Part shown: in pieces, positions 28,636 to 36,925 of the stretch | Layout: each line of letters begins with the position of its first letter | Position numbering within the stretch: position 1 is the first letter of the stretch | Source: Selenomonadaceae bacterium | Lineage (GTDB): Bacteria > Bacillota > Negativicutes > Selenomonadales > Selenomonadaceae | DNA length: 64,000 nt | Reading direction: 5' to 3' | NCBI GenBank assembly: GCA_024698045.1 | Contig: JAILRS010000023.1 | Location: 21,594 to 85,593 of the forward strand | Notes under the pieces: generated by a model | Seen by the model: only the letters and a program-made list of their open reading frames with translations | The model's database searches: none | What the model was told of the DNA's origin: nothing | Translations under genes and position numbers: made by a program

Positions 28636-29616
28636 TTATTTTTGTATGGGCATATTTTTTCTTTCCTGTCCCGATTGACTGATTGTCTTGCGCATTTCGG
28701 TATCTGATTGCACGTTCATCATGTTGTAGTAGTCCATGACGCCCAAGTTACCCTTCTTGAAAGCCTCTGCCATTGCGTGTGGCACTTCCGCCTGAGCCTC
28801 CACTACTTTTGCTTCCATTTCCTGCGTGTAAGCTTTCATTTCCTGTTCTTTAGCGACAGCCATTGCGCGACGTTCTTCTGCTTTTGCTTGGGCGATTCGT
28901 TTATCGGCTTCCGCCTGATCTGTTTGCAATTGTGCACCGATATTGCGCCCGACATCTACATCTGCTATATCGATTGATAAAATTTCAAATGCGGTACCTG
29001 CGTCCAAACCTTTGCCCAAAACTACTTTTGAAATTTCATCGGGACTTTCCAAAACATCGGTATGTTTTTCGGCACTGCCGACCGTCGTGACAATACCTTC
29101 GCCGACACGTGCGATAATTGTAGGTTCGCCTGCGCCGCCGACCAATCTGTCAATATTCGCCCGAACGGTTACACGCGCCTTGATTTTCAATTCGATGCCG
29201 TTTTTGGCGACAGCTCCGACAATAGGAGTTTCGATTACTTTCGGGTTAACGCTCATCTGTACCGCTTCCAAGACATCGCGTCCTGCCAAATCGATTGCCG
29301 CCGAACGTTCAAAGGGTAAAACAATCTGCGCACGTTGCGAAGCGATAAGAGCGTCGACAACTTTATCGACATTGCCGCCTGCCAAATAATGTGCCTCGAG
29401 CTGATTGACGTTGACATCAAGACCTGCTTTATTTGCCTTGATTAACGGCATGATTATTTTATCGGGCGTGACGCGGCGCATTCTCATTCCGATTAAAGTA
29501 AATATTCCTACGTGAACATCTGCGGCCATTGCCGATATCCATAAACCAATCGGCACGAAATGCAAAAAGACTCCTACCAAAATTATTCCCATGACAAGGA
29601 AGAAAACCAAATCCAT
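28636..29616 (-). CDS. floA: Flotillin-like protein FloA
   Basis: The 326-residue protein matches bacterial FloA, a scaffold of functional membrane microdomains. It has an N-terminal hydrophobic hairpin (residues about 3-35), an SPFH domain and a long charged helix rich in A, E, K and Q ([17 protein letters not shown]) that makes the coiled coil. It ends with a short Asn/Met/Gln-rich tail. nfeD lies 3 nt upstream in the same operon, the usual pairing. Membrane raft function is known for the family; here it is inferred. Confidence 0.92.
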   Translation of the reverse strand: MDLVFFLVMGIILVGVFLHFVPIGLWISAMAADVHVGIFTLIGMRMRRVTPDKIIMPLIKANKAGLDVNVNQLEAHYLAGGNVDKVVDALIASQRAQIVLPFERSAAIDLAGRDVLEAVQMSVNPKVIETPIVGAVAKNGIELKIKARVTVRANIDRLVGGAGEPTIIARVGEGIVTTVGSAEKHTDVLESPDEISKVVLGKGLDAGTAFEILSIDIADVDVGRNIGAQLQTDQAEADKRIAQAKAEERRAMAVAKEQEMKAYTQEMEAKVVEAQAEVPHAMAEAFKKGNLGVMDYYNMMNVQSDTEMRKTISQSGQERKNMPIQK

Positions 29617-29619
29617 ATT

Positions 29620-30003
29620 TCAACCTCCCAATTGGATTTCGCGGACGAGTACACGAGAGCCGTCCACATTGATAACTTTTACGGTGTCGCCCTTCTTTAA
29701 AAAATTACCTTCGGTCACGACATCAACCGGTTCGCCGTCAATATTTACCATACCGGCGGGGCGCAAATCGGTCAGGCATATCCCCGTCTTGTTTAACAGT
29801 TTGGTTTTATCGCTGACGCTTGTGTAGCCTTGATTATTCTGTTGACGTTCGCCCAAGATTAATTCGTCGAGCATACCCGAATTTTTTTTGGAACCGCGGT
29901 TGACGATAAACAAGACCGAAATTATTCCCATTACCGCAAGAACAACGTAGAACAAAAACGAGAACGATAAGCCACCGTCTTCGGAAAAAATTTCCGGTAA
30001 CAT
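29620..30003 (-). CDS. NfeD-like membrane protein, short form
   Basis: The 127-residue protein has one membrane segment (residues about 14-34) and a C-terminal OB-fold (residues 70-127, starting GICLTDLRPAGMV...). This is the short NfeD form that lacks the ClpP-like protease domain. It accompanies FloA in many Firmicutes and is thought to regulate it. A GTG three codons upstream overlaps the GGGGGTG SD, so the ATG at 30003 is the likely start. It is the first gene of the two-gene unit with floA. Confidence 0.85.
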   Translation of the reverse strand: MLPEIFSEDGGLSFSFLFYVVLAVMGIISVLFIVNRGSKKNSGMLDELILGERQQNNQGYTSVSDKTKLLNKTGICLTDLRPAGMVNIDGEPVDVVTEGNFLKKGDTVKVINVDGSRVLVREIQLGG

Positions 30004-30094
30004 TTTCGTCACCCCCGAAAATTAAAACTAAAAATAATCTGTACGTCACGAAAAATTTTTCTCGGTCACTATAAATTTAGTCGATAAATATTTT

Positions 30095-30211
30095 CGGGCG
30101 ATTTTCGAGGTCATCCATAAATTAGCTTAATGAAACTCCCGGGGTAACGCTCGGAAAAGGGTAATTTTCAATAAATTTTATTTATGGACGTTTTCATCTC
30201 AAAATCGCCCG
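30095..30211. repeat. Large imperfect inverted repeat between nfeD and the glycosyltransferase
   Basis: CGGGCGATTTT (30095-30105) is matched by AAAATCGCCCG (30201-30211). Inside it ATCCATAAAT (30113-30122) pairs with ATTTATGGA (30180-30188). The central 57 nt contain CCCGGGG and another possible stem. No T-run follows on either strand, so it is not a simple terminator, and I see no target-site duplication. Confidence 0.6.
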
Positions 30212-30270
30212 TCATAATAATTTTTGTTTATGGTTTTCAATCCGACGAAGAAAATTTTTTAGCCGTCATT

Positions 30271-31938
30271 TTACTCGGGGATAACGATATCGCCATTGTT
30301 TTTTTCGGTTAACGAAGTGAATCGCGCATTAAATTTTTCAATTTCGTCTTTGAATTGCGGAACAAATTTATCGATACGCGCCTGCGCCTCCGCCGTGAGT
30401 TCGGGCAATTGATGCAAAAGTTCGCCGTACCACTGTAAACGCTCCTCGTAGTGCTGACTCATCAATCTTTCGTTACGCACGTAGTGATAAGCGCGTTCCG
30501 CCATCATTCTCCGCAAATTCCTATTCGTTATCAACATAGTCAACTTGCTGACAAATTCGCGTTCGTCATTGTAAATGAAACCGTTACTGCCGTCGTCAAT
30601 CGTATTTGCGTAGACAACGGGCGACGCCAATGCTACCGCACCATTTGCCGCACATTCGATGAATTTCAAATCGGATTTCGCGCGATTGAATTCGTTGTCG
30701 CGCAGAGGTAGCAACGCAATATCCGAAGAACGAATCGCCGCCTGATATGTATCGTAGGAAACAAATTGCCCCTCGTAAATCTTCATATCGCCGACGAAAG
30801 TTTTGTTTTCCGTTTCAAGCATGTCGAATAAATTCCGCCGCGATAAAATTTTAAACGCAACTTTATCGCCGTAACGTTTGGCAATTTTATTGAGCACGGG
30901 CAACAGTTCCATGAAATCCCCGTCACGATTCAACGCGCCGAAGAAAATTGTTACCGGCTTACTTTGTTTAAATTCTTCGTCGAAATCTCTGGGCGGGGGC
31001 AATCTGTGCAGATGATTCGGGAAGACCATGACATGCGGATTGAATTGCCCGAGGAAGTCCGCCAAATACGGCGTCGACGTTTGGATTGCATGCGCCGCGC
31101 GGAAATTTATCCATTCGGTTCTCTTATAATCTTTCTCCCACAAAATCGGATGATCGTCCATTTCCGCCACAAACAAAATTTCTTTGGCACGAATAGTGTT
31201 AAAGAAATCCAAGCCGACGGCGAACGACGGGAATGACATTCGCTGGTTGATAAAAATTCTGTTCTCGAATTTATCGCGATCGAAAAGCTTGTAGGGTTTG
31301 CCCACGGGCGAAGTCATGATGTAAATATTCGGCTCCGCCATGAAAAAACTGTTGGGCATATGTACACGGCTCGGAGCACACACGGTAGATTCACCGATTA
31401 AAGTCTGCACCAAAGTTTTCGGCGGCGGATTCCCTTTGCACACCGTGAAGATATAGACGAAGACGGATAAATCGGTTTTTGCAATTTCGGCGATTTGACG
31501 ATTGACTTTTACCTTGCGCCCCGCATTGAGCGAACGCAATACATTCAAGCCGGCTTCTTTCAAAGCGTCCTGCAATTCCGCCGAAGTCATCGTAACTTTC
31601 AATTTGGGCGGCTTACCGTCAAGAATAGCTGTAATGTTTTCGGCGTAACCGATATTATCAAGCGTGAAAATAATCGTGCCGCCGTCTTTTATGTGTTTGC
31701 TTATTTCCTTAAGAGTCGCGATTAATTTGTCGTGTTCGAGCGTCGCAATTATCGGGCTGTGAATCAAAACGGTATCGAAAACGCCATCAACTTTGTTCAG
31801 CTCTTTTATGACGGAGTAAGCGCAATCGGGTTGAATTTGCAAGAAAGCATTTTCCGAAGGCTCAAAGTCGGCGGATAAATTACCCGTCACTTCGAGTACC
31901 GTTTTGGATCGCGCTGGAATAAATGTTTCGAAAGTCAT
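30271..31938 (-). CDS. Two-domain glycosyltransferase (methyltransferase-like N-terminus, GT4-like C-terminus)
   Basis: The 555-residue protein begins with a region of about 160 residues resembling a class I SAM-methyltransferase (FDTVLIHSPIIATLEHDKL and a strand around GGTIIFTLDN), though the glycine-rich SAM loop is not clear. Residues about 200-480 look like a GT-B glycosyltransferase: TIFFGALNRDGDF, then DIALLPLRDNEFNRAKSDLKFIECAANGAVALASPVV, the E-rich sugar-nucleotide loop (cited in parts across residues 405-445). It is the last gene of the exporter operon, 15 nt after the GT4 gene, which suggests modification of the exported protein or of cell-surface glycan. Acceptor unknown. Confidence 0.7.
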   Translation of the reverse strand: MTFETFIPARSKTVLEVTGNLSADFEPSENAFLQIQPDCAYSVIKELNKVDGVFDTVLIHSPIIATLEHDKLIATLKEISKHIKDGGTIIFTLDNIGYAENITAILDGKPPKLKVTMTSAELQDALKEAGLNVLRSLNAGRKVKVNRQIAEIAKTDLSVFVYIFTVCKGNPPPKTLVQTLIGESTVCAPSRVHMPNSFFMAEPNIYIMTSPVGKPYKLFDRDKFENRIFINQRMSFPSFAVGLDFFNTIRAKEILFVAEMDDHPILWEKDYKRTEWINFRAAHAIQTSTPYLADFLGQFNPHVMVFPNHLHRLPPPRDFDEEFKQSKPVTIFFGALNRDGDFMELLPVLNKIAKRYGDKVAFKILSRRNLFDMLETENKTFVGDMKIYEGQFVSYDTYQAAIRSSDIALLPLRDNEFNRAKSDLKFIECAANGAVALASPVVYANTIDDGSNGFIYNDEREFVSKLTMLITNRNLRRMMAERAYHYVRNERLMSQHYEERLQWYGELLHQLPELTAEAQARIDKFVPQFKDEIEKFNARFTSLTEKNNGDIVIPE

Positions 31939-31953
31939 TGTGCTAACCTCGTT

Positions 31954-33189
31954 TTAGCGTACTACACGATACATCAAATCTTCTTGTGCTCTCATGCATT
32001 TCATCAGCTCAAAGCGTTCAAGAATGGTTTCGCGTGCCGCCGCGCCTAATTTTCTTGCACGTTCGGGATTGTCTAAATGCTCTTCGATTTTACGGGCAAT
32101 ATGATAGGGCGAACGGAATTCCGCAAGTAAACCGTTGACACCGTCTTCTATAACTTCCTGAACGGGCGGAGTTTTTGACGAAACCATCGGGCAACCGAAA
32201 CTCATAGCCTCGAGGCAAGACCAACTGAGTACGAAGGGACGAGTAAGATAGACATGACAACTTGACGCGCGTAAAATTTTCTGGTAATCGCCGCGATTTC
32301 TCAAGCCGACGAAATGCACGCGGTCGGTCGGATAACCGCCCTTCTTTTCTTCTTCCTTGAGGTAGGTAGTGTCTTTGAGTTGTGCGCCGTAGCAAATTCT
32401 GTCTTTGCCGACGATGACAACATGAGTTTGAGGACGACGCGCCAACACGTGACGAATAGCATCCATGAAGTACGGGAAGCCGCGATAAATTTCAAAACCG
32501 CGCGCAACGTAAGTGATAATTTCCGTACCTTCGGGCAGATTCAATTTCACGTCGTCAAGCACAAGCCCGGGACGTTTTCCGCTTGGGTGCGGCGAACAGA
32601 ATTTTGTATCGATACCTTCATGAATTATATTTATCTTCGGCTTATATTCTTCGGGGAATTGCGAATACTGCCATTTTGTCGGCGCGACACCGGCATCGCA
32701 AAGTTGCAAATTCATAAGATGATGAGCGTTACGCGTACGAATGGAAATACGATTGCCAACCTGTGGAATTTCATCAGGCCACCAATAGCAATCACTGTCC
32801 TCTACCAAATAGTACCATTCAAAGTAGCCGATAATCGGCACGTTCGGATACATATCTTTGCAGTAGAGAGTAGAGCCCCAACCCGTATGACCGATAATGA
32901 CATCGGGTTTAACTTTCTTCTCCTTCGCCAACCAATCCATGGCACGCAGGACGGCTTGACCTTCGACAACGGCCTCGGCTGCCGGACGAAGAACGCCACA
33001 GGATTTAATCCACTCGTCGGCCTTCTCGTTCGGTTTCGGATACAGTGCCAAGGTTACGCCTTTAAGTTGCGCGTTAATAGAATTTTCCTTAGACAGAAAG
33101 AAAACTTTGTTTTCGGGATTGCTTGCCAAGTAAGGCGCCAGGTTAAGATATTGCGCCGGAAAAGACGGGTGCAAGATAAAAATATTCAC
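31954..33189 (-). CDS. GT4-family glycosyltransferase
   Basis: This 411-residue protein is a retaining GT-B glycosyltransferase. The N-terminal half starts MNIFILHPSFPAQY; the C-terminal half has YVARGFEIYRGFPYFMDA and the donor-binding stretch SWSCLEAMSFGCPMVSS, with the E in the E-x7-E position. It is encoded 76 nt after the first ABC exporter gene and just before the two-domain glycosyltransferase. The sugar and target are not evident. Its place in a secretion operon suggests work on the exported surface protein or a polymer attached to it. Confidence 0.85.
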   Translation of the reverse strand: MNIFILHPSFPAQYLNLAPYLASNPENKVFFLSKENSINAQLKGVTLALYPKPNEKADEWIKSCGVLRPAAEAVVEGQAVLRAMDWLAKEKKVKPDVIIGHTGWGSTLYCKDMYPNVPIIGYFEWYYLVEDSDCYWWPDEIPQVGNRISIRTRNAHHLMNLQLCDAGVAPTKWQYSQFPEEYKPKINIIHEGIDTKFCSPHPSGKRPGLVLDDVKLNLPEGTEIITYVARGFEIYRGFPYFMDAIRHVLARRPQTHVVIVGKDRICYGAQLKDTTYLKEEEKKGGYPTDRVHFVGLRNRGDYQKILRASSCHVYLTRPFVLSWSCLEAMSFGCPMVSSKTPPVQEVIEDGVNGLLAEFRSPYHIARKIEEHLDNPERARKLGAAARETILERFELMKCMRAQEDLMYRVVR

Positions 33190-33265
33190 AGTAAAAATCT
33201 CTCCTTAAATGGTGAATATAAATTGATTTCGATTTATCAACAGCCGAATAATTTTTCGGTGCGGA

Positions 33266-35563
33266 TTAACTCATTTGCGCTTGATGCAACTTAGCATAAA
33301 CGCCGTTACGCTTCATAAGTTCATCATGTGAACCTGCTTCGATGATACGCCCCTTCTCGATAACGATGATGGCATCGCAATCGCGGACGGTAGAAAGACG
33401 GTGAGCAATCATAAGCATAGTCCTGCCGCGTGAAATCGGCTCGATATTGCTCATGATGATATTTTCGGATTCGTAATCAAGTGCGCTGGTAGCCTCGTCG
33501 AAAATCAAAATGCTCGGATTGGAAATCAGAGCGCGCGCAATCGCTATACGTTGACGCTGACCGCCGCTCAAAAGTGAACCGCGTTCACCGACAAATGTTT
33601 CATAACCGTGCGGAAATTTACTGATGAATTCATCGGCACCCGCAAGTCGCGCCGCATTGACTACGTCTTCATGTGTAGCATTCGGGCAGGCGATACGAAT
33701 ATTTTCCTCGACAGTGCCGCTGAAAAGTTTACTGTCCTGCAAGACGACGCCTATTTGTCGACGCAACCATGCCGGCTCAACCTGCGCAATGTCGACGCCG
33801 TCAATCATGATTCTACCGGAATCGGGCAGAAAAAGACGCTGAATTAATTTAGTCAAAGTAGATTTACCCGAACCCGAACGCCCGACTATTCCGACCTTCA
33901 TACCCGCGGGAATTTTTATGTTAATATTGTCGAGAACTTTGCCGCCCTCGGGTGTGTAACTGAACGCCAATTTTTCAAGAGCGATATCGCCGCGTAAGCT
34001 GGGCAAAGTCGTACGGGAAGGATTAAAAGCCGGCTCGGTCTCTTCGTCCATGATATCGCCGAGTCTTTCCATTGAGACGCGAATTTGCTGGAAGTATTGC
34101 CACTGATTGATTAAGCGCATGACGGGAGCAATCAACTGACCTGCAATCATCTGGAACGCAATCAATTCGCCGACGGAAATTTCGCCCTCCATAACGTTGT
34201 AAGCACCAATCCAAAGGATAACGAGGTTAAACATGCTGAAGAGGAAAGTACCGATAGAATTAGCGACGTTTGCAAGATTGACGACAGCCAAAGAGGCATT
34301 GACCAAACGCGCCAACATTTCTTCGTAGCGGCGAGTGAATTGATTTTCTACCGCAGAAGATTTGACAGTCCTTATGCCCGTTATCGTTTCAATCAGGAAG
34401 GAACGATTTTCACTGCCGATAAGAAATTTATCGTTAATCATGCGCTTAAATATCGGCGCGACGATTAAATTCAATATGACGAACAGCGGAATCATGACGA
34501 GAACAACGATACTGAGTAATTTACTGTACAGGAACATAACGAGGAAGTAAAGGACGGCGAAGACGATATCAAGGACAATCGTTAAACTTGAACCCGTCAT
34601 GAATGAACGTAATGTCTGCAATTCGCCCAAACGAGATACGACATCGCCGACCTGCCACTTTTGGAAGTAACTGACGGGTAACGACGTAATATTTTTGAAC
34701 AGACGCGAACTGAGTGCCACGTCCATTTTTATCGCTATATTCGTGAACAGATACGCGCGCAAACTTGTCATCCACGTCTTGAACACCGTACAGATAAACA
34801 TGCCCATGACCAAGATATCAAGAGCGTCGGCGGAACGGTGCACCAAAACTTTATCGATGATGTTTTGCGTGAAGATAGGAGCAGTCAAACCCAAAAGTTG
34901 CAGTAACAGCGAAAGGAAAAGGACGCTGCGCAGGAAGGGAATATATTTTGTGACGACGGGCAAAAACCACTTGAAACCGAATTTAGATTTTTTCTTCTCG
35001 ATTTCGTAGCGACGAGTAAACAGAATCGCTTCGCCCGTCCAATCCATCAAAAGTTTGTAGCGATCTACTTTGACGGGATGTTGCGAAAAAATAGGATCCA
35101 GTACATAAATATCGCCGTCGCGTATCGTAGTGATGACAACGTTTTTGCCCGAATGCAACTTGATGAGGATGGGATAAACCAATTTATCCAAATCTTCCTC
35201 TTTGAGTCCCGTATATTCACGAGCCTTCAATTTCAAATCACGAGCGGCGCGAACCAATGTAGTAAAATCTACACTGCCTTCCTCCAAAACATAAGCGCGT
35301 TCGAGCTGACGATAATCGGCAGGAATGTTGTAATACTTCGCAATGGAGATAAGACAGGCGATACCGGTATCGATGCCGTTAACTACACCGCCGTCCTCGG
35401 GCGGTTTTACGTTCGTGTCGAGTGCTTGACCGTTTACTTGATTCGCAGGAACTTTCTTGGGCGTGATTTTTCCCAAAGCTTGTCCGCCGGATTTCTGCGG
35501 CTGTTGTCCTTGCGAAGGTACAAGATTTTTGTTATCGGGAGTTTGATTGTTTTTATCCGCCAT
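33266..35563 (-). CDS. Type I secretion ABC exporter with inactive C39-like domain (first paralogue)
   Basis: The 765-residue protein starts with a Q/P/K-rich extension of about 55 residues and a C39-like domain (about 60-185). In that domain the catalytic cysteine position reads T in GIDTGIACLI, so it should bind rather than cleave substrate, as in HlyB-type exporters of RTX proteins. Membrane segments span about 205-480. The ATPase domain has Walker A GRSGSGKST near 561, signature LLSGGQRQR near 668, Walker B ILIFDEATSALD and an H-loop in IAHRLSTV. It follows hlyD by 3 nt. With the HlyD protein and an outer-membrane TolC (not in the window) it should form a type I secretion channel. Confidence 0.9.
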   Translation of the reverse strand: MADKNNQTPDNKNLVPSQGQQPQKSGGQALGKITPKKVPANQVNGQALDTNVKPPEDGGVVNGIDTGIACLISIAKYYNIPADYRQLERAYVLEEGSVDFTTLVRAARDLKLKAREYTGLKEEDLDKLVYPILIKLHSGKNVVITTIRDGDIYVLDPIFSQHPVKVDRYKLLMDWTGEAILFTRRYEIEKKKSKFGFKWFLPVVTKYIPFLRSVLFLSLLLQLLGLTAPIFTQNIIDKVLVHRSADALDILVMGMFICTVFKTWMTSLRAYLFTNIAIKMDVALSSRLFKNITSLPVSYFQKWQVGDVVSRLGELQTLRSFMTGSSLTIVLDIVFAVLYFLVMFLYSKLLSIVVLVMIPLFVILNLIVAPIFKRMINDKFLIGSENRSFLIETITGIRTVKSSAVENQFTRRYEEMLARLVNASLAVVNLANVANSIGTFLFSMFNLVILWIGAYNVMEGEISVGELIAFQMIAGQLIAPVMRLINQWQYFQQIRVSMERLGDIMDEETEPAFNPSRTTLPSLRGDIALEKLAFSYTPEGGKVLDNINIKIPAGMKVGIVGRSGSGKSTLTKLIQRLFLPDSGRIMIDGVDIAQVEPAWLRRQIGVVLQDSKLFSGTVEENIRIACPNATHEDVVNAARLAGADEFISKFPHGYETFVGERGSLLSGGQRQRIAIARALISNPSILIFDEATSALDYESENIIMSNIEPISRGRTMLMIAHRLSTVRDCDAIIVIEKGRIIEAGSHDELMKRNGVYAKLHQAQMS

Positions 35564-35566
35564 AAA

Positions 35567-36922
35567 TCAACGCTCCCTTAAAGCTTCCGACGTATAGCGG
35601 CGGAACGGGTCGAGGAAGAAGTCAATAATACGTTTCTCCTTGATTTTTATTTCCGCGCTGACGTTCATGCCGATTTCGATTTTCGCGGGCGTACCGTAAA
35701 CATTTATATCGTTGCTCGTCGGGTCAAGAATCAATTTGAATTTTTTATCGCGTGCCGTATCGCTCGGATCGTTTACCGCGTCCGCGCTTATCTCCAAAAC
35801 TTCAGCCTTGTACATACCGAATTTCTGGAAGTTAAACGTTTCTACTTTTACTTCGGCCTCTTGACCGACTTTGATAAAGCCTATGTCTTTGTTATCGGCG
35901 TAGACTTCAAATTCAAGTTTGACATCTTCCGGAACAATTTGCATGAGAGATTGAGCGTCCGTGACGATACCGCCGAGTGTATGCACGTTCAGATTATAAA
36001 CGCGTCCGGTAATCGGCGAATAGATTGTCGACATACGTGAATCTTCATCCGCCTTTTTAATCGCTTCGGTCACCGAATAATATTCTTTTTTGGCCTCGAC
36101 AAGTGCAGTCATAATATCCTTGTGATAAGCTGCGTCGACGTTCGCCAAATTCTGTTGAGCCTCGGCAATTTCCGCGCGGATACTGTTTATCGAATCAAGT
36201 TCCGCCTGCGCATTTTTTGCATACTCAATTGTTTCGCGTTGTTGTTCCAAAAGTTGAAATTCCGAAATTGCATTTTGCTGACTCAACTCGACTAAGCGCG
36301 CCTCTTTTTCCTGCGCAATCGCGAGGACGTCGGCATATTTTTCGTACGAGGCTTGAGTAGCTTGCAAACGTGCCACTTTCTGTTCTATAACATCTTCGCG
36401 GCTCTGTCGTTGTGTACGATAATCATTAGTACGGCTCTGATACAATGCCATTTCTGCCGCCAAGTCATGTGCCTCTAAATCTGGATCTTCTTCCGGCTCG
36501 AAAGGTTGTTGCGTCAATTCCGCCGTAAGACGTTGGATATCAAGTTTGTAATAGGCGGCGCGTTTCTTCAAGCTGTCATAATCCGCCATTGTCGTTGTGG
36601 GATCCAGTACAACCAATACATCGCCCTCTTGTACCATTTGCCCCTCTTCGACGTTGATTTCTTTGATTATGCCTTTGTTTTTGACTTGAATGGTTTTGAT
36701 TTGTCCCGAAGGAATAACCTTGCCTGCAGCGACTGCAACTTCGTTAATATGCCCGAGGAAAGACCAAACCAAAGCCACGACGATAAGCACCAAAACAGAC
36801 CACATGACAAGTCTGCCCGTAGGGGACGGCGGTGTTTCGGTAACTTCAAGTATCGCCGGCAAAAATTCCGTTTCTTTCTCGCGTTCGTCGCCGTGAATAA
36901 GCCATTTAAAAAATTTGCCCAT
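35567..36922 (-). CDS. HlyD-family membrane fusion protein
   Basis: The 451-residue periplasmic adaptor of a type I secretion system has one membrane helix (about 39-60), and a lipoyl/barrel-sandwich half motif just after it (GKVIPSGQIKTIQVKNKG). A long Q/E/A-rich coiled coil covers about 110-290. The second lipoyl half (SPITGRVYNLNVHTLGGIV) and a C-terminal beta-barrel end in KIEIGMNVSAEIKIKEKRI, the usual HlyD ending. It links an inner-membrane ABC exporter to TolC. It lies between two ABC genes with 3-nt gaps on both sides, the only adaptor for both. Confidence 0.92.
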   Translation of the reverse strand: MGKFFKWLIHGDEREKETEFLPAILEVTETPPSPTGRLVMWSVLVLIVVALVWSFLGHINEVAVAAGKVIPSGQIKTIQVKNKGIIKEINVEEGQMVQEGDVLVVLDPTTTMADYDSLKKRAAYYKLDIQRLTAELTQQPFEPEEDPDLEAHDLAAEMALYQSRTNDYRTQRQSREDVIEQKVARLQATQASYEKYADVLAIAQEKEARLVELSQQNAISEFQLLEQQRETIEYAKNAQAELDSINSIRAEIAEAQQNLANVDAAYHKDIMTALVEAKKEYYSVTEAIKKADEDSRMSTIYSPITGRVYNLNVHTLGGIVTDAQSLMQIVPEDVKLEFEVYADNKDIGFIKVGQEAEVKVETFNFQKFGMYKAEVLEISADAVNDPSDTARDKKFKLILDPTSNDINVYGTPAKIEIGMNVSAEIKIKEKRIIDFFLDPFRRYTSEALRER

Positions 36923-36925
36923 TTT

